From positions 3,793,001 through 3,857,000 of the forward strand of contig JAWUZG010000070.1 of assembly GCA_036785705.1 (NCBI GenBank): a stretch of DNA of 64,000 nucleotides, written 5' to 3'. Shown here one piece after another: positions 1 to 12,181 of the stretch. The notes under the pieces were generated by a model that was given only the letters and a program-made list of their open reading frames with translations, did no database searches and was not told the origin of the DNA. How positions within the stretch are numbered: the stretch's first letter is position 1; each line of letters opens with the position of its first letter. This DNA is from Acanthornis magna. Its lineage: Eukaryota > Chordata > Aves > Passeriformes > Acanthizidae. Made by a program: the position numbers and the translations under genes.

Positions 1-1495
1 TTAGATGAGTTTTACTTGCCAGAATGACATAATTTAGCCATTTAGAAATAGTACATATTTCCAGCCTGACCTTTATTTTAGTAACTGTAATATATTGGAA
101 GGAAAAAACATTAAGGTCATACTCCTAATTATTCTTGTTTCTTCACTGTGAGTAACCCTGACCATTTTTTAGGCAAAATCAGCTGTTACTTATGTGGCAA
201 CAGTGGTGCTTAGCATACTGGAAACACCCTATGTGGCAGGTGCAATCTTTAACTGTAGCGTGTAGAGGAAAATGGATAGTGCTGTATCTATTTCACTAAC
301 AAGCAAGCAAAGACCAGTTTCAAACAAGTTTTGACACTCCTCGATGTGACTCCTAGAGAGCCAATATCAGGTACTTTATTTCACAGGAAAAACAGATTTT
401 CATGTCACTCACCCAGGGAATATAAAGGTCACATTGCCAGGCAATAAGAAAATAAATGAAACAAAACCTGCCGTCAGAATATCCGTAAAGAGATTCTAAT
501 TGTATCAATAATGTTTTTAAAAACATGCGTTACTTATTGATCTTTAAAAGCCTATGAACATACAGCTAGCTTTGATTTCTCCAACACTTTGTTATTGACT
601 CTCAGCTGCAGAAGATTGGAGCAGTTTTGAAGGGTGATGCATATAGAGGACTTCACTGATTCCCAGAAATAATGCAAAGAGAGTGAAGTGAAAACAGTGA
701 TGTTTTCTAATTCACAATGCTTTGAAAAGGAATCATGGTATTTTCAGAATTTTAAGTATGAGGCTGGTGGGGAAAAAAAAATTTTCTACTAAAATAGTTG
801 AAAGGTTGATTTATTGATCAATGTGTTTTACAAGTACTGTAGCGAAGTCTGCCAGTGTTCCTCTGCACTATGCGGAGATTGACGTGTCAATGAAAAGATG
901 GCAGACACAGAAACATTTAATTTGCCCCAAGTCAATCAGTTAATGGCAGAACAGGAATGGGATTAGTATCTAATTTCAAATCTCTCTGTCTGCTCCCTTG
1001 ATAGTACAGACACAAAGGAATTTTGGTGGTGTGATGCCTCTGATTTTTAGAATCTTTACCTCATGAGAAGCTGATGCACTTATTTCTCAAGGGATTTTAG
1101 GAAAAGCAGTTTGGCACAAGTCTCTCCATTTGGGCAGAGGAGTGACATCATTTCGGCTTTAAGTGGCAGTTAAAGGACACTTGAACAGATTTGCTGGAAG
1201 CAACTGCAGCAGAGTGCTGCCACCTAATTGCTGAACACTTAGGATACCTATTACCAAATACTCTCTCTCCTCTGAACTGCAAAGTTAGGGTGTTTCTTGG
1301 AAATATTAGGATGACAAATATTTGCATACTTAATTTCTGTAGGGGTCTCCAGTTAATCTTTTCTTCTGGCTATTTGGCAGTGTGCTATACATTCGGTTGT
1401 CAGGATGTGATGGGCAAGTACTCCTATTCCATACTTAGAACCTCAGTGTAGAAAAGGTGTATTTCTGTTCTGGCTGTCTTCTGTAAAGCTTCTTC
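1..1495. other. Non-coding DNA, nothing recognised
   Basis: This A+T-rich stretch shows no recognisable exon, transposon or RNA gene. The only open frame of note (1191-1451, plus) has no protein family character, no convincing splice sites and a length expected by chance. I see no simple repeat longer than a few bases. Confidence 0.6.
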
Positions 1496-1509
1496 GCCAA
1501 GACCCTTTC

Positions 1510-2540
1510 TCAGCTGCTATGTTTACTGTTTAGCCTAACCACAGTAATTTTGCCATTACGAAGAGTTGTTGTAGATGAAATACTAATGATTCGTGTATTT
1601 TGAGGTGCATTCACAAATGTTGCCACAAGATTATAATTTCTTCTACTAGGAAGAGTGGTGTTAGTTCTTAAAGCATCATGCAGCATTTTAGATGCCATTT
1701 GAAAAATTCCAGGTTCTGGTGGTGTTCTTTGTGTTACAAGTTTTTTTAATGATCCAGTAGTCGTCAGAACTTATAACTTGGTAATTTGAAGACTTGATGG
1801 GCAGATGTTCTGTTACTGCTGTGGGTACAGATGATTTTTCTACATTTATTTCTAGTTGCTATAGTTACTATCAATGCAGAAAATTATGCTATTCAATAGA
1901 TGATGGGTTTTTTGAAAGCACAGAAAAATGTTTTCTTCCATTTCCACCACGTATAATCTTGGATATAAACCCTAGGGAATTTTGTCAGTCCTGGTCTACA
2001 ACTTGAAGTTTTTCTTCCCGTTCCACCATGATACCTGTCATACTCTTACCAGTTTTCCCTTTGTTTCCTTGTCATTAGGCTGCTTTTCCTTGTCCTTTTT
2101 TTCCTCTGTTTTGAGGACATAGGTGGCAATGTTTTACCAGACAAGATGCCCAGCTATGCATTAGTTCACTTGCTTAAGTACCAGCAGGTGCCTCCGCATT
2201 CTCTAGGGGGATACCCATTTTCTTTCCTCCAAAGTCTTTGGATTTTTCATCAGTGCTGACCCACTGTCCAAATTCTCTGCTAGCAAATCCTGCTTTCCTT
2301 CCTTTCAGATGTAATGTGTTCCTTAGTGATTCCCTCAGCCTCAAAGTAATAAGCTTTCTGTTGTCTACCTTTTCTTCTTTTCTTTACATGTATCTGCTTA
2401 AACAGGGTCATGTTCTTAAATTGTTCTTTGATATTTGCATTACCATGGTGAAATTTTGGCTCTGATATTTTTGAAACTGGGCTGCTTTTCACATTTGTGA
2501 AAAACTAACTCCTGCATATCCGGTTTGTATTTCTTCTGTT
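1510..2540 (-). pseudogene. Frame-broken coding-like relic, parent gene not identified (possible processed pseudogene)
   Basis: Read on the minus strand, several adjacent blocks look like decayed protein sequence in alternating frames. First (about 2540-2450) comes a short block including KYKPDMQELVFHKCEKQPSF. Next (2492-2280) is a Lys-rich block of 70 codons containing KEQFKNMTLFKQIHVKKRRK. Where that stops, another frame carries on with SREFGQWVSTDEKSKDFGGK (about 2287-2215). A highly charged block, KTEEKKDKEKQPNDKETKGK, lies at about 2118-2051. After a stop-rich gap, a 62-codon block (1698-1510) contains MASKMLHDALRTNTTLPSRR, and the same frame is open for some codons upstream of that methionine. 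The blocks follow one another on one strand with frame changes and stops and no obvious introns, which suggests a retroposed copy of a basic, probably nuclear protein. I see no clear poly(A) tail below 1510. I do not recognise the parent. The alternatives are degenerate exons of a minus-strand gene, or chance. Confidence 0.35.
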
Positions 2541-2545
2541 GAGTG

Positions 2546-5500
2546 TCATACATATAAAATACAAATATTGTAAGAACTTCACTGATGCTTTCATTGCATT
2601 TGTTATGCTAAACTAACTTAAGGTTGGATTTTCTCATTAAAACAAGGTAAATTATCCCACAGTTTATCCACTAGAACAAATAAACTATGATATTTGCATT
2701 TCTTCTGTGCTTTGTTAAGACATCTGGCAGCCTCAAAGTATCAGAACCAAAGACAGAGGTTTAAATCAAGTCTCCTAGAAAGACCCCTTAGGATCTTTCC
2801 CAGTTTTTTCAGAAAGATTGCTACTGAGTGTCAAGTCAGCTGCTGTGACAGCATGTGGGGTCTTCTCATACAGTGGTGTTCAATCCACAGCTCCTTCCAG
2901 ATGAGACTCATCAGGAGAGAAGTGCTGAGGCTGTGAGCCACATCCCATGCTATTCCAGTGAAGGAGCTAAGCCTGTAAGGATCATGAAGCAGCCTATGAG
3001 AGAAGCCAGGTGGAGAGTAACTTTCTCAAAGGCCGTTTGGTTTGTAGGAATCGGGTGTATCTGTGCTTGTGTAACTGCAGCACAATAGGCAGTCAGTGTG
3101 CAGGGACTCCTTCAGCAGCTGCCTCCACAGTCTGGTCTGAGCAAAGTATATTGCTGCAATGGCTAAACATTTAGGTAAGAACAAAGTTGATAGAAGAACA
3201 TTTCTTCTGCCACAGCACTAAAAAAACAGAGAGTTGAACTTAATTTGACTTGCAATAATAAGAGGCTGAGCAATTATGGGTTGAGATTGTTCATTGCGGT
3301 ATTGGCTGCGAGGTTAAAATTTAATGAACTAATATATGCATTTAACATTTATTGGTTTTCCATAACACCTTTTTAGAGCCTTTATAGCTTTTGATTAGGA
3401 GAACACTGCAGAAAGTTGAAATTAGTTCAACGAAGAATAGGAGCGTTATTTCTAAACAAAGCACTTTGTTCCAAAAATCCTGCAATTCATTGCCACTCTT
3501 CTTGTAATGGAACTATGATACCTTCCTGTGATAGCTAATAAATGTTCGTAAGTGTGAAAAATCCTTCTGTGCTTTCAATACAACATAAAAAAGCAAAACC
3601 AGGGAGCATCTTCGGAGAGACGCCCTTTGTTTCTCAGATGTTAATGATCCTGTGAGTACCTAAAGCTCCATTACTGACATGATTCAAAAGGATGGAGGTT
3701 GGTGTACAATCATACTTTCTTACTCCACCTGTAATGCTTGCTTTGAGTTCAGAGGCAAAGGAAAATAAACAAAAAACTCTCCCCCAACTAGACTCAGGGA
3801 AACAAATTCTGATTCTGTCCAGTAGAGAGATGCAGGTCTCAGTAATGGTGTTTCCTGTCATGATGCTGGGAGTGCAGGATTTTGATTGGGAGGGAGATGG
3901 TCAGATGACAGAGTCTATGACATATGGGTAAATTGACTGAAGGCCAGGGCTATTACCATTTTAAATGTGCAAAATGTGTTGCTCAGGTTATCAGTGGATC
4001 AAAATAAACATTGAGTTTTGGGGTTTTTTTTCCATCTACATTCCTCCAAGTATTCAAGTGAACTAGAGAAGTGAAATCTTGAAAACTTTAGCCCTTTGCT
4101 AAATGGGAGATCAGAGGGGAGGCTTCGGTAAAGGTTAGGCCAGGTTTAAAGAGGGGAAGACAAAATGTTACCGGATCCCAGATTTTTTAGAGACATCTTT
4201 TATATCAATTCTAAAAATCTGGGTTTCAGCTTCATTGAGTCCGGTTTGCCATTGCAAATACCTTTACTTATGGTATTAATAGCCCTTTCTAAAATCTAAC
4301 TAAGTTAAGTGAAGTTAAAGGTTGTATAAAGAATGTATAGAATTACAGTCCTTTAATAATCAATTGACTTGCAGCTGATGCTAACTGGAGTTTTATTTGC
4401 ATCTAGATGGCTGCTTTTCACCAATCTGCTTGTGTTTATTCTGTGAGTTCTTTTAAGAAACTCCTGGATGAGGAGACCGCTGGTCCACATGCTGTTTCAC
4501 AATACTGCCAAAACTGATGCTCAGTTCATTGATTAGCCACTAAGAAAGCATGTTTCAAATCATTACTGTCAAAATATTTCAAAAAATGCCCACTTTGGCT
4601 TTGAGAGCTTGAAAATGTGAGCTGCTTGTGCAATTCAGAGCAGCATGAATATCAGGTTTGAGTTACACCCTACAACATTTGAACATCCATAAGCAAAGCC
4701 CAAATGAATTATTTTCTAATTAGCAGCCACTGAATCCTTACATTTTAAGTTAAAAAGTAACATCAGTGTTTTCCAAAATACCATTATATGCTAAACTTGG
4801 GGAAATATCTAGGCATTCTCAGAAAAATATTTAAATGGTATCTTGCTGGTGTGAGAGTCAACCAACAGTTCATGCAAATCAAAACTGGCTCTTATGAGCT
4901 GTAATGTGGCTATATTCTTGAAGATAAATATTTTATTAATGTTCTTTTTCTGTGATTTAAATGAACAGTAATCTTTGTTAAGTTGGTAGATGCCAGGATA
5001 AGATAACACATTCTAATGTATCATATTTTCTCTTTGAGAAACCTTTTTAATTGTCATAACAGACTATTAGTATTAATCCAGTTAAATAAAATTTAAATTA
5101 ATGCAGACAGCTCATCATATGAAGTGATTCATATGCAGAGCACAGTATCTGGCTGTAATTTAGTAAAACACAGAAGTTAATATCAAGAGTTTTAGGAAAA
5201 AGGAATTGGATCAAGTGTAATTTAAGCTAATTGAGATTGATTTTAAAAAGTTTTGAAAGGAGACCTGGGTTTTTTTCACTGTACAGACTTCTCAGCATTA
5301 TGAAATTTTCATTTTTAATTTATCTGGTGTGCAACTAGGTAGGTTAGTTTCCATACTACCCAAATTTGATCCGTTGTCTCATGCTTTCTGTAATTTGCGA
5401 CAATTCCTCCGTATTTTTCTTCTCTTAGAGTAACTCTCATCCAGACAGATCTTAGTAAGCAAGAAAATGCATTATTTCTGCTAATCAGGTCTTGAATTTT

Positions 5501-8500
5501 TCCATGGTAAGACACTGTTTTGACCAGGGGCTGTTGGGCTGTTCTATTTTGTGCTACTCCTGCATTTTCTGTAGATTTTTTGGGGTTTAGTAGATTTAAG
5601 TCTTTGCTTTATTCCATCAGTGCCACTAAAATGGGTGTTTTTAATAGGGTGTAACAGACTTACTTCTGTGGCAGTAGTTAGGCATAATATTATGGATAAA
5701 CCAAGCAAATAATGGTAGAATTGTTGGCTACTTAGCTTTGTTGTTGTTCATTAATTTTTTTCCGAATTGATAAATCAACCACCACAAAAATCATTAATAA
5801 TCTAATGAAGACTTCTACAAGACTTCTGTAAATTTCATTACATGTCTGAAAAGCATTATTAGTCTATCAGGCTATAAATGGGTAATATCCTGGTCATTTC
5901 AGAGTCATAAAGTTGCTACTATTTCTTCAGAGTTTTAGAAAAATGCCCATCTTTTTCAATATACGTTTTACTTCAGGAAAAATACATGTTTGTCACAGTG
6001 TTAAAACTGTGCAAGTGAAGCATAATTTGCATTCAGTCCAACAGAGGAGTTGAATGGGTAAAGCATAACAAGTATGAAGAAGACTTGGAGAAGGGTGTTA
6101 AAAGTGATCTGTGAACCTTTTTTGCTATTTGTTAAGTAGTTTAATAATTATTGAAAATTCTAGGGGTGGGGTTTTTTTCCATTTACCATGGAAAAGAGTA
6201 GTAACTGTTGATTCTAGTTGCCAGGAAATTCTGGTGTTCAAAAGCTGAGTAAGAGTTAAAAGTTACAGTTTTGAAAGCTATAGACAGCATATGTAGAATT
6301 CATTATTAGGGAAGAATATATTAAGAAATAACATATTTGTGTTGGTACTCTGTGATAAATCCTCTGTATTTCTTAGGTGGTTCCTGGTTGGTTGGTGTAT
6401 TGTGGATGTGATTGTTTTCTGGGGTCTTGCGTTGTGCAGATTTTCCTTTCCTTTTTTCCCTCTTCAGTTCCCTCTCTCTGCTTGGTTTTTATCCCACTTC
6501 AATTAAAAGAAAGCTTTCAAACATTTCAAGATTTATTTTTCATTTAGTCTATTCAGAATTTAAAGACTTTTGCTGATCTTTAAGAAGACTGTTCAGGCAC
6601 AGACTACTTGAAACATATGGAATCAAACAACTGTTATTAGGCATGTTCCATGCAAAACAGAATCTAGAAAATCTTATACCAAAACACAGAAGGATTTTGA
6701 ATTTTTTTAAGCCAGGGATAGAGTTCAATTTCATCTTCCCTTCTACAGTAACATTTAGTTGCCTCCATTAGAGGCAGTAATCATGAGTTTTGTATTCAGT
6801 AGGAAGAACTAGATTCTTCTGGGACACAATTTATCCACATCATTTTACTTCTCTACTTTAAATAAATGATATTTTAGAAATGTGTGTTTCTCTCTGATGT
6901 TAGAGGCCATCTGCAGAGTTGAGGTTTCAGCCTGAGAGAGGAGACTACCCTGAATGAGCTGCAGACAGGGCAGCACACAATGGATGGCAGTGGGGAGCAT
7001 GTAAGGAAAGGAGTTCAGCTACCTCAGCAAGGCTCTCTTCTAGCCCCTTGACAGCTCTGTCTGCAGGTAGTGCTGTTATTGACAGTATTCCTTTTAAACA
7101 TGTTGAACACAGCTCAAGTTATAGCACAGCCTTCTGAGATGGGCAAAAGAATTTAATCAACTGACAAAATTAGGCTAGTCTAACTGCTGTAACTTGGAGT
7201 GTAGGTAAGACACTGAGGAAACGATGCAAACAAGACAGATGAAGGCAAATAAAGGGAAGAGGGAATAATATAGAAATGATGGAGGTTTGCTGGAAGAGGG
7301 ATTGGAGTGTTGTTCTTAGACTGCTGCTTTTGAGATGGATTATTAAATTACATTTGTATTCCATGGTTGCTGGCATTTAGTTCGCACACCTAAATATCAC
7401 TGTTTGTTTCGCATGTGCTGTACTTGATGGATCTGATACTTTGTTCACCTTACAAATTACTGACATTTCAGGCTGCTTGTTTCTTGTAGTAAAGCTGAGT
7501 TTGAGATTATGGACTAAGTAATAAGGTCATGGATCACAACAGTGATGTAGAATCACAAGGCTGTCATGTTAACAAAACCCAAGTACAGTATTTTAATAAA
7601 CGGTAGGCACAGTGAAACAAGGAATTGCATGGTGTGTTAGGAGGAGATATGGTTTAAAACAGAAGTGGAAGAGTTGAATAAATTAAATATCAAGAGATCC
7701 CTTATGCAATGTATACCAGGTCTTTAATGGCAGCTGATAACAAGGTGATCAGTGCTGCAGCAGAGGGCTGGTTGGCATGCTGTGTGTTCAGTCAGCAACA
7801 AATGAGCTGGAAAAGATCAATTCAAAGAAGCACAGAGCACTGGAGCTCAAACACGGAGAATCTAATTAATATCAGTGGAATTTGGCCCGGCATGGGTTGG
7901 TGCTTCTTAGTCTTTTACTCTCGATTCTACTTTGATTTGTATTTTCCTTAGTTTGCTCATGATATAGCAATATTCTTGTTTGTAATTATAGTAAAACAAA
8001 AAGTGAGGCATGATAGTTCTACAGAAATGTAGAAAAATATGAAAACAGGAAAAAGCAACAAAGATGAATTTATGGCAGAAATAAAGATGTGAAGGATGAA
8101 TGAGCTGAGAGCTCAGCTGGGTCAGAACCGTTTAGTCCAGGATCCTCCAAGCTTTTGTCTAAGAGCACAAGCACTAGTGTGATGTTGTACAGTTGTGTTC
8201 TTGTGTTCCATAGTTTGGTAATTGCTGGTTTGGCATTTAGCATAACCAAGAACAGTATTAATCCCCTGTGACCATTCTTTACTTCCATTTGAGGCAGTCC
8301 CAAGGTGAACATGCTTTGGAATGCTTCTTCCTGCAATTTTCAAGGCTATTCCCGGAGCAAGTGACTGTGTTGGTTGTCGCGGGAAGCTTTGCTCAGACCC
8401 CTCTGTTGTCTGTGAGCAATTGAGGACACAATCTCAGTGCTTCAGTTGTGCCAACCAGCAAGCAGAACAGCTAAGACAAAGGGGGCTGGGTGGAACGAGG

Positions 8501-10087
8501 AATTTTCCTTAGTCAGAATTCCAGAATGTCAAAAATAAGGGTCTGAGACAGTAAAGTAAATGTAGTGGACTGCCCTGCTATATCAGTTCTGAAATAATGC
8601 CATTCTTAAGATACAGAGATAATTTGTTTACATAGGCTTTCAAACAACTCCTAAATCTTGATCCTTTACTTTTTTTAAAATTTAACATTGTTTTTGCATT
8701 TTATTTTCATTGTGAGCCTGGAAATACTGGCTGAGGAGGTGAGAAGATGAGCAGATGTGAAACTGGGCAGGATTCCAGTAAATGTCATCAGAATTTTGAC
8801 ACAATCAGTGTGTTTCTCCAGAGTGCTAGGATTCTTTCAAATTGGCATTTGCTTGCCTAAAATGTTCTATGAGAAGAGTTTTGACCAACTCTGATATGTA
8901 CACGATAAAACAGACTTTCTTGCAAGAGGATTTATTCTGCTTACATGTGCAGCCTGAAAGACTTGAAAGCAAACTGCTATGGAGAGGACCAAATATTCAG
9001 TTCTGTGTTTTCATTCTTCAGCAAAGACGAAGGCATGCAATGGTTTTCTGTGGGAAAAGCTGGAAAACTGTACTGTTTTGCCTAGCAGAATTATTCCTAC
9101 TCGATAATAAGCAGGGGAGAGAGAAAGTGCTCATTTTATGTGCTTCTCATTGCCCATCTTCTGCAATCTCCATTCATTTCCCAGAGATAAATTTCCATTC
9201 TGTGTCCTCTTTGCTGTCTTCTTTTCTCTAACAAAGATCTGAATATGAGAACAGAGAAGTGAGGGGTTTCTTGCATAAGAATATTGTCATATTTTTAAGT
9301 TTAGATCTAAATGTTTATAGTTTGGGCCATTGCAATTGGATAAATAAAAATCTGTATATCCTTAGAGACAATGTACTGTAAATACATTTTTACAGAGACC
9401 ACTTTACAAAAGAGAATAGCAGTCTGGGCAGGGAAGGGCAGAAATAGTGCATGTAAATGTAGTAAAGAGCTGAAAAATTGTATTTCTCAACAAATGGGCT
9501 CATTTTGTCATAAAAAGCTCTGAACAGTAACCCCCAAGGAAGTCAATTCCCAAATGGCTGTATAATCCTCCGAGACCAGCTCCCGTCCTCCTTTGTCTCG
9601 AATTGTATTGACAGCTGGTAGTCCCAACTTTCTGGCAATTTATCTCCCCACTGCATATTTATTGAGAGATTTCTTGTTGTAGTATTGACCATACATTAAC
9701 AAGGAAGTGGTGGATAATAGTAAAATCCCTATGGTCCTGACAGATGTTTTCTTGATATGGGAGCTTGTGCTGACAGCATATGCCCAACAGAGTGAAACTT
9801 AAGATTTTTGAATTGAAAGAAAGCATGAGTTAAATGGAAGAATTGAGTCCATGATCTATATTCAGTCCCTGATTTAAAACTAGATTGTCATGGTAATTTT
9901 TTTGTTTCACTGGCACAAGCAAAATTATATGGAGATAAACATGCAAAGCTAAAATAAATGTAAAGGGAATGCTGAAATTATTATGGTGATTTCAGTTTCT
10001 TCATAAGAAAATTATTCAGAAGAGAAATTATGGTAAAATAGGACTTACAGATCCAGTTATATGTATTTTTGGTGTATAAAAGTCTTT
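2546..10087. other. Non-coding DNA without recognised genes
   Basis: This is A+T-rich sequence with scattered T- and A-runs, including G4-T8 type runs near 4020 and 6170. The open frames here (for example 3692-3931, 7709-7951 and 8842-9231 on the plus strand) are uncoordinated, mostly begin at near-cognate starts and resemble no family I know. The stretch 8070-8520 is somewhat richer in G+C than its surroundings, but I could not assign it to an LTR, SINE or exon. The stretch around 9560-9660 has the mixed, non-repetitive look of conserved non-coding DNA; that is only an impression. Confidence 0.5.
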
Positions 10088-10121
10088 ACCAAAATTTGAA
10101 GTGATTTATTTATGATGTGAT
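10088..10121 (+). repeat. Dispersed repeat copy A (pairs with 12149-12181)
   Basis: This segment shares an exact 18-base match, ATTTATTTATGATGTGAT (10104-10121), with a second site about 2.06 kb downstream in the same orientation. The similarity continues upstream with small gaps (ACCAAAATTTGAA here, TCCAAAAATTTTGAA there). It could be a relic of one interspersed element or of an old local duplication. The A+T-rich composition makes chance similarity more likely than usual. Confidence 0.4.
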
Positions 10122-12148
10122 CAGATAGTCCAAATAGTCTAAAACTGGCTTAGGTAACCTTTATCTTTGATTCTTTTATGTGCGTAATAACATTCTATAA
10201 TTCGGTCAGGCCATCCATTCAAGCATTGGCAGATGCTAGGAAATAATACTCCTTTACAAAGTCAGCTTGGCAATAGTCCTCTGTTCATTGAAACGAAGGT
10301 GCTCTCTAACAGTGCTTTGCATTTTCTTCCTTTCTGCATGTCCTGTACATTGTGTACAGAATTGGGGCGAACCAGAAGAACTCCTCTCAATGACCACAGC
10401 ATTGGGTCATTTAGATTTTTCCAGCCCAGTTACTCTGAAGTCTCACAGGGAAAAGTCATCCCTTGCTTGCTGAACACATTTGGAAATGTTAGAGCCTTAT
10501 GAGGTGTTTGAGTCTTTTACTTTCTTGATTAAAACTCTCCCATTATGGCACTTTCTGTGTCCTCTGGCTCTCTGTTCCACTGCTCCCAAGTTCAGCCCGT
10601 GTTCTATAAGTGGTTCTGGTTTTACTTGGCACAAACTGCAATGTTTGGCAAGGCTCTTCTGCCTGCAGACTTGACTTTGAAACTTCAGCAGTTGAGGAGG
10701 TAATGAACCCAGTAATGACAGAGCTCAATAGGAGCATTACAGCTAAGTGCAAGCAAAAGCCAAGGAACACAGCTTTAGTTAAACACTAGCATAGAATTTC
10801 AGACCTAGCATCCTGCTTCTGAGGCTTAGCGTAGTTCAACAAAGCACAGCAGCAAAATTCCTAACCCATTATGCGGCCTAGGAAATTGTTTCGATGGAAC
10901 AGAAACCAGAAAGAGTATGGAGTTATTAGGGCAGGTTTTGCAGTAAGGATGCAGTTTGGATGGTCATTCACACGGAAGATATTGTATCTGCCTCTCTGCC
11001 CTGTGGGTTTAATTCAATACAAGTATCATAAAAAATGAGTCTTTGGATTTTGCGCAGCCTTAGATAAGGGCAGATGCTTCTTTCTAGTGCAGCCTCCTGC
11101 TGAGCTCAGTCTAATACCTTAGAACATATGTGGCCTTTTGAAGAAATTGCATGAGAATGCAGCAAAAAAAAAGACTGTGTTGTAAATGAGAGGGTTCTTT
11201 TTCTTTAGTCACGCATGTTCTCGATGGTTTAAGAGAATGAAATATTAAGAAAGAGAGGCCTAGAGAGTTCATGCAGTGAACAGGCCAGAAGTGGGGACAC
11301 GGAGGAATTTGCCAAACAAGGGGAGAGTTCATTCCAGAACAGGACAAGGTTCCATCCCTTGGAAGGTTAGACGTGGCATTGCTGGGTTTGGTAACAGAGG
11401 TCATTGTGCTCCTGTGCCCATCTACATTAGCATATGTTTGTTTACCCATAGATTTCATGAAAATGGCAAAATATTCTAGGTGCATAAACAGACTGTATCA
11501 AGAACTGGTTTTCTGCTTCACCTCTAAGTGAACAAACTGTGCTTTCTGGACATTATTGTAGGAATTTTACTGTCTTACCAAGGCAACTTGTTTACCTGAG
11601 ACAGCCTATTACAGGCCTTCCCCATAAAGCACCTTTACTCTCTATTTCTCAAACATTTATCATTAAGTACATTTTGCCTGTGCTTCAGAAGAAAATCAGA
11701 TTAGGAGGAGACAAGGTGTTCTTAACAGCATCTTTTACTTTGAGAGAAATATTAGCATCGATTTGATTTTTAGTCTGTTGTGTTTTATGGTTTGCATTTT
11801 GATTACATCTGATTAACTTAAGGGGAGGCTGTGAGAGATGAAAGATTAAGTCATGCTATTTTGAGGGAGATAAAGGATGATAGATGACAAGAGCTAAATA
11901 ACCCACTTGACCAAGCTAATGTGCTCAGTAATCATTAGTCACCTGTGTGATGCTCATGGTGCTTCATCATCTACAAATGAGCATTGCAAACCTGATTTAT
12001 AATAGTTTTTTAAATAAAAGCACTGATCGCTGTCTGCTTTGATTTCAAATTACCTTTAACTTGATTATTTTGATAAACAAGATGTATTTTGGGGAATAAT
12101 AGTGAGTCTCTGAAGCTTTTTAAGTTAAAGCACAAATACTAATTTTTT

Positions 12149-12181
12149 CCAAAAATTTTGAACATTTATTTATGATGTGAT
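12149..12181 (+). repeat. Dispersed repeat copy B (pairs with 10088-10121)
   Basis: This is the second copy of the short repeat. The exact 18-base block is at 12164-12181 and the upstream part matches copy A with small gaps. The downstream flanks diverge within a few bases of the shared block, so the copies do not extend into a longer segmental duplication that I can see. Confidence 0.4.

Noticed and set aside
8070..8520. Possible LTR or retroviral piece suggested by two overlapping minus frames and higher G+C
   Set aside because: I found no terminal repeat partner, primer-binding site, polypurine tract or recognisable retroviral protein motif.
8842..9231. 129-codon plus-strand open frame as a gene
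   Set aside because: It starts at a TTG, has no recognisable domain or splice context, and is of a length that chance can produce in 64 kb read in six frames.
11111..11485. 124-codon minus-strand open frame with His/Pro/Cys-rich composition
   Set aside because: An overlapping plus-strand frame (11276-11479) is equally open, there is no motif, and the splice context is unconvincing.
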